Positions 1 through 6,313 of a DNA stretch of 13,208 nucleotides are shown in pieces (position 1 is the stretch's first letter; every line of letters starts with the position of its first letter). This DNA comes from an uncultured Paracoccaceae bacterium. Lineage in GTDB: Bacteria > Pseudomonadota > Alphaproteobacteria > Rhodobacterales > Rhodobacteraceae. The translations under genes and the position numbers were made by a program. Below the pieces are notes generated by a model. It did not search any database, was not told the DNA's origin, and saw nothing but the letters and a program-made list of their open reading frames with translations. The DNA lies in the NCBI GenBank assembly GCA_938038825.1, contig CALHST010000317.1:1-13208 (forward strand). Direction: 5' to 3'.

Positions 1-201
1 TCTTCTACAGATGACATCGCCCAAGGCCTGTTCGGCGAGCAAATCGCGCGGGTGCAACCTATCCTGCAAGAACCCATTTCGCTCGACTCTCACACAGACG
101 CGGCGTTTGACGCCATGGATGCGGTCATCAAAGCCGCGACCAAAACAAAACAATATGCCACCGCCCGCGATATGATCGCGCGCTGGGTCGGCACCTCATA
201 A
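1..201 (+). CDS. C-terminal end of an unrecognised protein (5' end outside window)
   Basis: An open frame runs from the first base to a TAA at 199-201 and gives the last 66 residues of a protein. The piece is mostly hydrophilic, probably alpha-helical, and ends in ARDMIARWVGTS. It has no transmembrane segment or motif I recognise. It does not resemble the C-terminus of LeuC, the usual partner upstream of leuD. It sits 23 nt upstream of leuD on the same strand, and the leuD ribosome binding site lies in that gap, so the two are probably co-transcribed. That the fragment is coding is supported by its position, its spacing and the clean open frame. Its function is unknown. Confidence 0.7.
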   Translation, partial: SSTDDIAQGLFGEQIARVQPILQEPISLDSHTDAAFDAMDAVIKAATKTKQYATARDMIARWVGTS

Positions 202-210
202 ACCTATCCC

Positions 211-216
211 AAGGAG
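211..216 (+). promoter_or_regulatory. Ribosome binding site of leuD
   Basis: AAGGAG, eight bases before the ATG at 225, is a near-perfect Shine-Dalgarno match and fixes the leuD start. Confidence 0.85.
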
Positions 217-224
217 ACAGTCCC

Positions 225-830
225 ATGGATAAATACGAAACACTCACCGGGATCGCGGCCCCAATGCCGCTGGTAAATATCGACACAGATATGATCATCC
301 CAAAGCAGTTCCTAAAGACGATCAAGCGCTCGGGCCTTGGTGCGAACCTGTTCGACGAAATGCGGTTTGACCGCCAAGGCAACGAAATCGCGGATTTCGT
401 GCTGAACAAAGAAGCCTATCGCAGCGCCGAAATCATTGTTGCGGGCGACAATTTCGGATGCGGGTCATCACGCGAACACGCTCCCTGGGCACTCAAGGAC
501 TTTGGGATCAAAGCCGTGGTCTCAACATCCTTCGCGGATATTTTCTATAACAACTGCTTCAAGAACGGTATTTTGCCCATCGTTTTGCCAAAAGACGCCG
601 TAGACGTGTTGATGAAAGACGCCGAAAAAGGTGCCAACGCCCGCATGTCCGTCGATCTGGAAGCGCAAACCGTCACATCATCCGATGGAGAGGTGTTCTC
701 GTTCGACGTCGATGCGTTCAAAAAGCACTGCCTGCTGGAAGGATTGGATGACATTGGTCTGACAATGGCAAAATCCGCCAGCATTGCGTCTTTCGAAGAA
801 AAGGCGACTCAGTCGCGTCCTTGGGTCTGA
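225..830 (+). CDS. leuD: 3-isopropylmalate dehydratase small subunit
   Basis: This is the small (swivel-domain) subunit of isopropylmalate isomerase. With LeuC it converts 2-isopropylmalate to 3-isopropylmalate in leucine biosynthesis, in the cytoplasm. The 201-residue length is the normal LeuD size. The N-terminal signature NIDTDMIIPKQFL (residues 18-30) and the substrate-loop region GDNFGCGSSREHAPWAL (74-90) are both intact. The [4Fe-4S] cluster is carried by LeuC, which is not in this window. The start is fixed by a strong Shine-Dalgarno site. The gene immediately upstream is not leuC, and leuB is not found in the 366 bp downstream or in the next genes, so any longer leu operon would have to lie upstream or be split. 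Confidence 0.97.
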   Translation: MDKYETLTGIAAPMPLVNIDTDMIIPKQFLKTIKRSGLGANLFDEMRFDRQGNEIADFVLNKEAYRSAEIIVAGDNFGCGSSREHAPWALKDFGIKAVVSTSFADIFYNNCFKNGILPIVLPKDAVDVLMKDAEKGANARMSVDLEAQTVTSSDGEVFSFDVDAFKKHCLLEGLDDIGLTMAKSASIASFEEKATQSRPWV

Positions 831-850
831 AACGGCCAAAAATCCCAACT

Positions 851-869
851 CCGGGCCCACGTGGCCCGG
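851..869 (+). terminator. GC-only hairpin after leuD, possible weak terminator
   Basis: CCGGGCC (851-857) pairs perfectly with GGCCCGG (863-869) across a 5-base loop, starting 20 bases after the leuD stop. The bases that follow contain an interrupted T-rich run (to about 884) rather than a clean U-tract. It could end leuD transcription or only protect the 3' end. The element is directly followed by the CtrA-type box at 872-886. Confidence 0.5.
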
Positions 870-871
870 CG

Positions 872-886
872 TTAACTGTATTTTAA
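872..886. promoter_or_regulatory. Full CtrA-type binding box (TTAA-N7-TTAA)
   Basis: TTAA at 872-875 and TTAA at 883-886 are separated by exactly seven bases, which matches the core of the alphaproteobacterial CtrA consensus TTAA-N7-TTAA(C). The match reads in both directions. It lies in a true intergenic region, about 310 bp upstream of the membrane protein gene. A TTAACC half-site follows at 1054-1059. Binding is inferred from the motif only. Confidence 0.5.
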
Positions 887-913
887 TCAATTTGCGCCAT
901 CCTCTGGTTGATC

Positions 914-934
914 CGCGAAAATACAATTTTCGCG
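914..934. repeat. Perfect 9-bp inverted repeat with 3-base loop
   Basis: CGCGAAAAT (914-922) and ATTTTCGCG (926-934) are exact reverse complements around ACA. No U-tract follows, so this is not a standard terminator. The symmetry suits either a dimeric regulator's operator or an RNA hairpin in the leader of the downstream gene. Confidence 0.6.
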
Positions 935-984
935 TGTATGGTGGCTCTGAATTGAGCAGCCACAAGATGTAGGAATGCATCTCT

Positions 985-1010
985 TTCTTGCCGCATTATT
1001 GATGCAAGAA
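985..1010. repeat. 7-bp hairpin with 12-base loop
   Basis: TTCTTGC (985-991) is exactly complementary to GCAAGAA (1004-1010). A competing pairing GCATC (977-981) with GATGC (1001-1005) overlaps it, so two mutually exclusive folds are possible. It is a weak element alone and is listed because it lies in the same structured gap. Confidence 0.35.
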
Positions 1011-1182
1011 CGCACCACTCTCGCCGTGAAACGACCCTAGTTGTTAGGTCAAGTTAACCAATCGGGTTGAGCCCTCTAACGAAAGAAGGCAGAAATTGGG
1101 CATTATTGAGGCAAACCGTCTTAATTGGCGGAATCAAGTTGGGACAGGTCGCGGGCAATGTATCCGCGATGGCCAGTTTGGT

Positions 1183-1188
1183 AAGGGG
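1183..1188 (+). promoter_or_regulatory. Ribosome binding site deciding the GTG start at 1197
   Basis: AAGGGG, eight bases before GTG 1197, supports the non-ATG start of the membrane protein gene. Confidence 0.65.
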
Positions 1189-1196
1189 ATCGAGTT

Positions 1197-2042
1197 GTGA
1201 TTACACGTATCGCAGGGGCGTTTATGCGCGCCATACTAGTTGCAATTGTCATTTTGACTCCGTCGCTATTGTTGCCGGGTCAAAACTTGGACTCCTCGCA
1301 AATTGTCGTTTTGATCGCTATGTTGGCAGCCTTGCTGACATTCATCGAATACAGCACCGCTTTCCCGTCCATTGTTGAATTCAGAGATGCCCCGCCGTTC
1401 AACCGGTTGCGGTTTATCATGCTGTTCACAATGATCTTTCTATTAACCGCCATATGCCGCGGTAAAGTAGAGCCGACATTGCTGACGGGCGCGATGACCT
1501 CGCTTGGAACGATCCTGGGCCACGCAATTGATTTGCCGTTTTCGCCAGTGCGCCTTGTGGTTCTGATGCTTCCTGAAAATTCGCCGCAAACTGTGGTGGA
1601 CAGTGTGCGGACGGCGTCAGGGATCGCCTATCTTGTCTCATTGATCGCGATGGCTTGCTTTATCTTTATGGTGCGCGTTTTGGGATGGCCTGGCCGCAAC
1701 CGTGTATTCAACGTGTGGGTTAACCTCCCCTTGTTTGACCCAACAGCTGGTGGCGACGTTCTGGACCGGCTCCAACGGGATGCGCGGGTCAATGTCGCGC
1801 TTGGGTTTCTTTTGCCGTTCTTAATCCCAGCAGTGGTCAAAGCAGCGTCCTACGTGGTAGATCCTGTCTCACTCTCTAGCGACCAAACTTTGATCTGGAC
1901 AATGACAGCATGGGCCTTCTTGCCCGCCAGTATGATCATGCGCGGCCTTGCGCTGTATCGGATCGCAGATCTGATCGAAGAAAAGCGCCGCCGCGTGTAT
2001 GCCTCCGAGGAAGAAGAAGACGCCGGCTATCAGCCTGTCTAA
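1197..2042 (+). CDS. Multi-pass membrane protein, unknown function
   Basis: This predicts a 281-residue inner-membrane protein with about six or seven hydrophobic segments: near residues 10-28, 36-56, 71-88, possibly 95-120, 146-168, 198-221 and 234-258. It ends in a charged cytoplasmic-type tail with a run of Glu. I recognise no catalytic motif or transporter signature. The GTG start is chosen because AAGGGG (1183-1188) sits eight bases upstream; the ATG at codon 9 lies inside the first hydrophobic stretch and is less likely. The end of the gene overlaps the open frame of the next gene, which suggests translational coupling. The CtrA-type box upstream makes CtrA control possible, but that is inference. 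Confidence 0.85.
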   Translation: MITRIAGAFMRAILVAIVILTPSLLLPGQNLDSSQIVVLIAMLAALLTFIEYSTAFPSIVEFRDAPPFNRLRFIMLFTMIFLLTAICRGKVEPTLLTGAMTSLGTILGHAIDLPFSPVRLVVLMLPENSPQTVVDSVRTASGIAYLVSLIAMACFIFMVRVLGWPGRNRVFNVWVNLPLFDPTAGGDVLDRLQRDARVNVALGFLLPFLIPAVVKAASYVVDPVSLSSDQTLIWTMTAWAFLPASMIMRGLALYRIADLIEEKRRRVYASEEEEDAGYQPV

Positions 2043-3034
2043 CGGCGCTATTCTGGTTTCTCGTTCTGCCTGCATCGGCTGAGCCGCTGCGCATTGCATT
2101 CTTTCACACAGAGCTATCCCGCGATGGGCCCGGGTTGTTACTGCGCGACATCCAAAAAGGTGATGACACACAGGTAAACGCAGTCCTTTCCGTAATTGCA
2201 ACGATACAGCCAGATGTGTTGGTTCTTGCCGGCATCGACTGGGATTACGACGGGCGGGCCATCACCGCGTTGCAGGACGCGCTAAAGGCTTCTGGCCACA
2301 CCATGGACCATTACTTCGCTGGAAAGACCAATCGCGGACGCAAAACAGGGCTTGATCTGGATGGGGATGGTCGCCTGCAAGAACCGGAAGACGCCGTTGG
2401 CTTTGGCCGTTTCACCGGATCTGACAGTCTGGCTGTCTTGTCCCGCCTGCCCATTCTTCTCGACCAAGTCCAAGATGACACCGATGTTCTGTGGAAAGAT
2501 CAGCCCGGCGCTTTGCTGCCCTATCCCGGCCAACCGGAACAGCTTGCTGACATAATGCCCCTGTCCACGACCTCTCACTGGATTGTTCCCATCCGGCTGG
2601 ATGGCCCGCCTTTGTCTATCGGGACCTTCTTTGCGGCCTCCCCCGTGTTTGACGGCCCCGAGGATCGCAACGGGCGGCGCAACCATGATGAGGTGATGTA
2701 TTGGGTGCACCAACTCAACGGGGCAGCGCCTAAGGGCCTGATCATCGCGGGACAGGTTAATCTGGATCCTGATCGTGGCGAAGGGCGCCGCGAAGCAGTA
2801 CAGGCCTTGCTGGACCACCCCCGCACGGTTGACCCCCACGCCGACCAAATCACAGTCGACTGGCGGCGGGACGATCTGGAAAACATGCGCGTCAGCTATG
2901 TTCTGCCTGACACAGCATGGCAGGTCGTCGACGCTGGCATTCATTGGCCTGACGATGGAACCCCGGAAAAAGAGATCGCCGATGCCGCAAGTCGGCACCG
3001 GCTTGTTTGGGTGGATGTCATTCCAGCTCCTTAA
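1910..3034 (+). CDS. Exported endonuclease/exonuclease/phosphatase-fold protein, probably catalytically degenerate; start uncertain
   Basis: The family assignment rests on the overall pattern, including GLDLDGDGRLQEPEDAVGFGRF, the stretch FDGPEDRNGRRNHDEVMYW and the final HRLVWVD. A run of arginines, a hydrophobic core (LTALFWFLVLP) and an ASA-EP cleavage-like site, encoded at about 2012-2083, indicate a secretion signal. Active members of this fold use an Asn in the first strand, an acidic residue, a G-D-x-N motif, an Asp before the next strand, and a His near the end. Here the first-strand position is His (2105-2107), G-D-x-N reads GQVN (Gln at 2753-2755), and the following Asp position is Ser in VSYVLP (2894-2896), while the terminal His is kept. 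Metal-dependent hydrolysis is therefore doubtful. The only ATG/GTG/TTG before the signal peptide is the ATG at 1910, which overlaps the upstream gene by 133 bp; the next is TTG 2135, inside the domain. The real start is unresolved. Confidence 0.75.
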   Translation: MGLLARQYDHARPCAVSDRRSDRRKAPPRVCLRGRRRRRLSACLTALFWFLVLPASAEPLRIAFFHTELSRDGPGLLLRDIQKGDDTQVNAVLSVIATIQPDVLVLAGIDWDYDGRAITALQDALKASGHTMDHYFAGKTNRGRKTGLDLDGDGRLQEPEDAVGFGRFTGSDSLAVLSRLPILLDQVQDDTDVLWKDQPGALLPYPGQPEQLADIMPLSTTSHWIVPIRLDGPPLSIGTFFAASPVFDGPEDRNGRRNHDEVMYWVHQLNGAAPKGLIIAGQVNLDPDRGEGRREAVQALLDHPRTVDPHADQITVDWRRDDLENMRVSYVLPDTAWQVVDAGIHWPDDGTPEKEIADAASRHRLVWVDVIPAP

Positions 3035-3936
3035 GCAACGGACGACTGCCCGACATACCCTCTTGGCTTAGGCAGCGCGTGCAAAGCAGCCTGTCTTAAC
3101 GCGTCCTCAACGGGCGTATGCTGAAAATCCGGCAACTCTGCTGCAAACCGCGTGCCGCTTAACGCATGTGGCGTGTTCCACAGATACCGCATCTCAAGCA
3201 GCCCGCGGAAATTGCCCTTGATCGGCGCCAGCATTTTCAAGGGCCACCACGACATCTCTTTGGCAACAACGGGGCGCTGAACAACACCACTTAGGATGTC
3301 CGCCATGTCCCGCCCCGACAACGTGTACCCTGGAAATGCGATATCGACATAGGGGGCCAGCACGTTCCGCTTTTCAGCCAAAGCTACAGCCGCGCGCGCC
3401 AGATCCGGTAAATAGGCCCACGCATGGGGGATGTTGGGGTTGCCCGGACTTGTCAAACGCCCCTTGGCCAAGGATTTGACCATGATCAGGTCGAACCAGT
3501 TGCCCGATGCATGCGTGTCCAGAAAATCCCCAGCACGCAACAAGATCGTGCGCACTCCTGACGCGCGATACTCTGCCTCCATCTGAATCCGCAGCAGCCC
3601 CAAAGGATTCTTGGCACTATGTGATGTTGCCTCGGACCATGGTCCCGGCATCTTGGCGCCAAAAACATAGACGTTACCGGGTACAATAACCGTGGTTTCG
3701 CGTCCTTTCAGCGCCGCGATCACGCGTCGATGCATCGCCAACAAATCTTTGCCCCACGTGCTGTAATCCGGTGGGTTCCACGCATTGACGACCACATCCA
3801 TGCCAAGAACCGCCGTTTCCAAAGTATCGCGCGCGCGATCAAAGCTGTGAACCTGCCAACCCGCTGCCTCAAAGGCCTTGGCCGCATTGGCCCCAAATCG
3901 CCCGGATGCCCCTAAAATCAAAACGTGCTGTGTCAT
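3031..3936 (-). CDS. NAD(P)-binding SDR-like protein (epimerase/dehydratase type, atypical)
   Basis: This 301-residue protein has an N-terminal Rossmann fold: LILGASGRFG with the glycine motif GASGRFG at residues 9-15, and a first-helix pattern typical of extended or atypical short-chain dehydrogenases. VYVFG (89-93) matches the strand that normally carries the catalytic Ser/Thr. Where extended family members have the Tyr-x3-Lys pair there is only GLLRIQMEAEY, so the classical catalytic Tyr/Lys seems to be missing. It may be a non-canonical reductase or an NAD(P)-binding regulatory protein; the substrate is unknown. An AGGAG Shine-Dalgarno about seven bases upstream of the ATG supports the start. 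It is divergent from the LysR gene, which probably regulates it, and its stop overlaps the stop of the convergent gene in a shared TTAA. Confidence 0.88.
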   Translation of the reverse strand: MTQHVLILGASGRFGANAAKAFEAAGWQVHSFDRARDTLETAVLGMDVVVNAWNPPDYSTWGKDLLAMHRRVIAALKGRETTVIVPGNVYVFGAKMPGPWSEATSHSAKNPLGLLRIQMEAEYRASGVRTILLRAGDFLDTHASGNWFDLIMVKSLAKGRLTSPGNPNIPHAWAYLPDLARAAVALAEKRNVLAPYVDIAFPGYTLSGRDMADILSGVVQRPVVAKEMSWWPLKMLAPIKGNFRGLLEMRYLWNTPHALSGTRFAAELPDFQHTPVEDALRQAALHALPKPRGYVGQSSVA

Positions 3937-4001
3937 GCCTATCTCCTATTTTGCTGATGCTGACCCCAACTCTGGCGCAAACAGCGCAGTTAAAAAATTG
4001 C

Positions 4002-4034
4002 ATGAATTTGATGATCTGCTATTCATTAATGAAT
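4002..4034. promoter_or_regulatory. Likely LysR operator: 14-bp palindrome overlapping the regulator's start
   Basis: ATTCATTAATGAAT at 4021-4034 is a perfect palindrome whose last two bases are the first two of the LysR gene's ATG (4033). A further ATGAAT at 4002-4007 lies 19 bp upstream of the palindrome's first half, giving three half-site copies in 33 bp. LysR-type regulators commonly bind such spaced, dyad half-sites in the region between themselves and a divergent target. The position suggests autorepression as well as control of the SDR gene. No biochemical evidence is available. Confidence 0.55.
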
Positions 4035-4929
4035 GGAATTAAAGGTATCTCATCTTGATTGGTCACTGGTTCAGTCTTTTTTGGCGGTTGCAGAGACCGG
4101 CTCCCTGAGTGGGGCTGCTGCTGCCTTGGGGCAAAGCCAACCGACACTCGGGCGTCATATCAAAACGTTAGAGGACCAACTCAGCGTCACGTTATTCCAA
4201 CGCCACCCCAAAGGGCTTTCCCTTACCGACACTGGGAACAGCATCTTGCCAGCCGCGATTGCCATGCGTGCCGCCATGACGCAAATCGCCAATACCGCAG
4301 AAATTGACGCAGGTGACCTATCTGGAACGGTCCGCATCGCATGTTCTGTCTTTGCGGCGCACCACGTCTTGCCCGTGGTCCTTGCCAAAATTCGTGAACA
4401 CGAACCCGCAATCTCATTGGTGTTGCAACCATCTGACGACAGTGAAAACCTGACCTTTCGCGACGCAGACATCGCAGTGCGGATGTATCGCCCCAAACAA
4501 CTTGATCTAATCACCCGGCACATCGCAGAGATCGAGATGGGGGTCTTCGCAGCACACAGCTATATTCAGCGTAAAGGACGCCCGGAAAACCTGCAGGGCA
4601 TGTTTGATCATGACGTTGTGGGTTACGACACATCCCCATTGATGATCGACGCGATGAAATCCATGGGACACACCATCGCGCCAGACGCCTTTGTCGTAAG
4701 AACCGACAATCAAAGCGCTTACTGGGAATTGGTGCGGGCGGGCTGTGGTATCGGGTTCACGCAAGCGCATCTTGGACGCGCAGACCCACACATAGAAGAA
4801 CTGGACATCGGGATCGACATCCCATCTTTGCCAGTCTGGCTAACCACGCATGACACTGTACGGCGGATTCCCCGTGTTGCCCGCGTGTGGGATCTTTTGG
4901 CACGTGAAATCCCGCGTGCGCTGCAATAA
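4033..4929 (+). CDS. LysR-type transcriptional regulator
   Basis: This 298-residue protein has the normal length and layout of the family. A winged helix-turn-helix occupies residues about 9-67 (SFLAVAETGSLSGAAAALGQSQPTLGRHIKTLE, which reads as an unbroken LysR pattern), followed by a linker and a periplasmic-binding-protein-like effector domain from about residue 93 to 295. It would bind DNA in the cytoplasm in response to a small ligand. The ligand cannot be read from sequence. The ATG at 4033 gives a short extension before the conserved DWSLVQSF. I see no good Shine-Dalgarno site, so translation may be leaderless or weak. The divergent SDR gene 96 bp away is the most probable target. Confidence 0.95.
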   Translation: MELKVSHLDWSLVQSFLAVAETGSLSGAAAALGQSQPTLGRHIKTLEDQLSVTLFQRHPKGLSLTDTGNSILPAAIAMRAAMTQIANTAEIDAGDLSGTVRIACSVFAAHHVLPVVLAKIREHEPAISLVLQPSDDSENLTFRDADIAVRMYRPKQLDLITRHIAEIEMGVFAAHSYIQRKGRPENLQGMFDHDVVGYDTSPLMIDAMKSMGHTIAPDAFVVRTDNQSAYWELVRAGCGIGFTQAHLGRADPHIEELDIGIDIPSLPVWLTTHDTVRRIPRVARVWDLLAREIPRALQ

Positions 4930-5032
4930 CCCGATCCAATACGCCCCATATTATAAGCAAAGCTGCGCCACGTGTTCCAAGCATAACCGGGAATCGCTTG
5001 CACCTTGCGTGTTCGCTTCGTAGGCCTGACGC

Positions 5033-5533
5033 ATGACGCGCACACGCAAAACGCCGCAAAGCTGGATCACAGCAGGCCACGCCGCTTTGAAAAAGGTCGG
5101 GCCCGAAGGTCTTAAGGCCGAAACTTTGGCGCGCGATCTGGGGACCACAAAAGGGTCCTTCTACTGGCACTTCAAAGATGTACCCGCGTTTCACACCGCA
5201 GTTTTGGATGCGTGGACTGACGCGGCAATCGCTCGGTTTGACGCTGTGCAGTCCAGTGTCGATGCGCCATTGGCCCAACTGCGCGCCCTTGCTGGGTATT
5301 CAACCCAACCGCTTGATCGCGCCATTCGCGCGTGGGCAACCCATCACGCAGGCGCGCGCAAAGCCGTGCGTGCGTTGGATTCCCATATCATCAGCGTCAT
5401 CTCGGATCTGTTGGCTCATCAAGGCGCAACGCATCCCGACTTTCCCCGCCTGACACATGCAGCAATGATTATGGGGTCGGCCAAAGGGCGCGAGACAGAA
5501 ACGCTGATCGACCTTCTTCTGGTTTTGAAATAA
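5033..5533 (+). CDS. TetR-type transcriptional regulator (short)
   Basis: At 166 residues it is somewhat shorter than the usual 190-210 of the family. The N-terminal DNA-binding domain is clear: AETLARDLGTTKGSFYWHFKD (about residues 29-49) is the TetR helix-turn-helix with its characteristic G-S-F-Y-x-H-F end. The helical C-terminal part, which normally forms the dimer and ligand pocket, is not diagnostic. It lies 103 bp after the LysR gene on the same strand and converges with recO, with only seven bases between the two stops. No strong Shine-Dalgarno or operator was identified. A target cannot be inferred: the nearest gene downstream is on the opposite strand, and autoregulation or control of the LysR/SDR pair is only a guess. 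Confidence 0.9.
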   Translation: MTRTRKTPQSWITAGHAALKKVGPEGLKAETLARDLGTTKGSFYWHFKDVPAFHTAVLDAWTDAAIARFDAVQSSVDAPLAQLRALAGYSTQPLDRAIRAWATHHAGARKAVRALDSHIISVISDLLAHQGATHPDFPRLTHAAMIMGSAKGRETETLIDLLLVLK

Positions 5534-5540
5534 CTGCCGA

Positions 5541-6266
5541 TCACAGGTTGCGCGACAAGGCCCTGAGCAACCGCGCCCGCGCCTCGGGCACCGGCTTTTG
5601 GCCCAATTGCGATGCCAAATGATGGGTCAGAAAATGACCCGTTGTTTGCAGCGCCAAAATAATCTCGGCATCAGACGCATCGCCTTTTTGCAGCAAAACT
5701 TCAGGCAGGGGCAATAAACGATCCGCCCAATCGCCTGCTCCTTGTTTGGATACCGCGCGGCCCGATTTTGGCGAGACATACATCAAATTATCTGTCTGGC
5801 CTGTCACCGCACAGGTGGACAAGTCCAAACCAAAGCCAAGATCCTCTAGCAAGGCCAATTCCCATCGCAAATAGGCCAGCGGCCATAGATCCTTGTCTTC
5901 CAACAGGTCCAGCGTGGCAATCGTGCGCCGATACAGCGCAGAATAGACTTCCCGCTCACCCAAAGAAAATCCAAGCAACGCACAGACCGTGGACAAACCG
6001 GCAAGGGCAATTCTGCTGTCTAAAACAAGCCCCGCGCGACTGCGGATCAACTCGGGTGTAAAACTGCCCATGTGGTCTTGCAGGCGCGCGCGCCAAACAA
6101 CGTCCAGCTGTGCACCAACCTGCAACATAGGCCCCATCTTGCGCGAGGCCCCACCCCGCACAATGCCGGAATGCTTGCCCTGACTTTCCGTGAACACGTC
6201 AATGATGGCGCTGGATTCTCCATGACGCCGGACAGCCAACAGTATTCCTTGATCTCTCCACTCCAT
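5541..6266 (-). CDS. recO: DNA repair protein RecO
   Basis: RecO helps RecR load RecA on single-stranded DNA covered with SSB, in the RecFOR recombination pathway. The 241-residue product begins MEWRDQGILLAVRRHGE, the standard start of alphaproteobacterial RecO, with an N-terminal OB-fold over roughly residues 1-80 and a helical C-terminal part. The short CAVTG...YVSPKSGRAVS region, equivalent to the zinc-binding segment of some RecO proteins, keeps only one Cys there, so zinc binding is unlikely. I chose ATG 6266 over ATG 6302 because of the conserved start and an AAAGAG stretch about seven bases upstream. It is last in the minus-strand block and is separated from DUF1491 by a REP-like pair. 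Confidence 0.95.
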   Translation of the reverse strand: MEWRDQGILLAVRRHGESSAIIDVFTESQGKHSGIVRGGASRKMGPMLQVGAQLDVVWRARLQDHMGSFTPELIRSRAGLVLDSRIALAGLSTVCALLGFSLGEREVYSALYRRTIATLDLLEDKDLWPLAYLRWELALLEDLGFGLDLSTCAVTGQTDNLMYVSPKSGRAVSKQGAGDWADRLLPLPEVLLQKGDASDAEIILALQTTGHFLTHHLASQLGQKPVPEARARLLRALSRNL

Positions 6267-6313
6267 ACATGAACTCTTTCGCGATCCCATCCGAAAGTCC
6301 ACGCCCCAACACG

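Larger units (their letters stand above)
831..1196. other. 366-bp intergenic region with structured elements
   Basis: No convincing gene lies between leuD and the GTG at 1197. The region holds a GC-rich hairpin (851-869), a CtrA-type box (872-886), a perfect 9-bp inverted repeat (914-934), a 7-bp hairpin with a 12-base loop (985-991 with 1004-1010), and a CtrA-like half-site TTAACC (1054-1059). Short frames here start poorly or run into the neighbouring genes and look spurious. The amount of structure fits a long 5' leader or a small RNA, but I cannot tell which from sequence alone. Confidence 0.6.

Noticed and set aside
1067..1378. Small plus-strand open frame running from the intergenic gap into the membrane protein gene
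   Set aside because: It lacks a Shine-Dalgarno, overlaps the better-supported GTG start at 1197 in another frame and has no family pattern.
2282..2998. Long minus-strand open frame (238 codons) opposite the exonuclease-fold gene
   Set aside because: It is fully antisense to a gene with recognisable family patterns, has no ribosome binding site and gives no recognisable domain. It is a codon-bias shadow.
6267..6302. Longer RecO start at ATG 6302
   Set aside because: The added 12 residues do not resemble RecO, while MEWRDQGILL is the conserved N-terminus with an AAAGAG site upstream.
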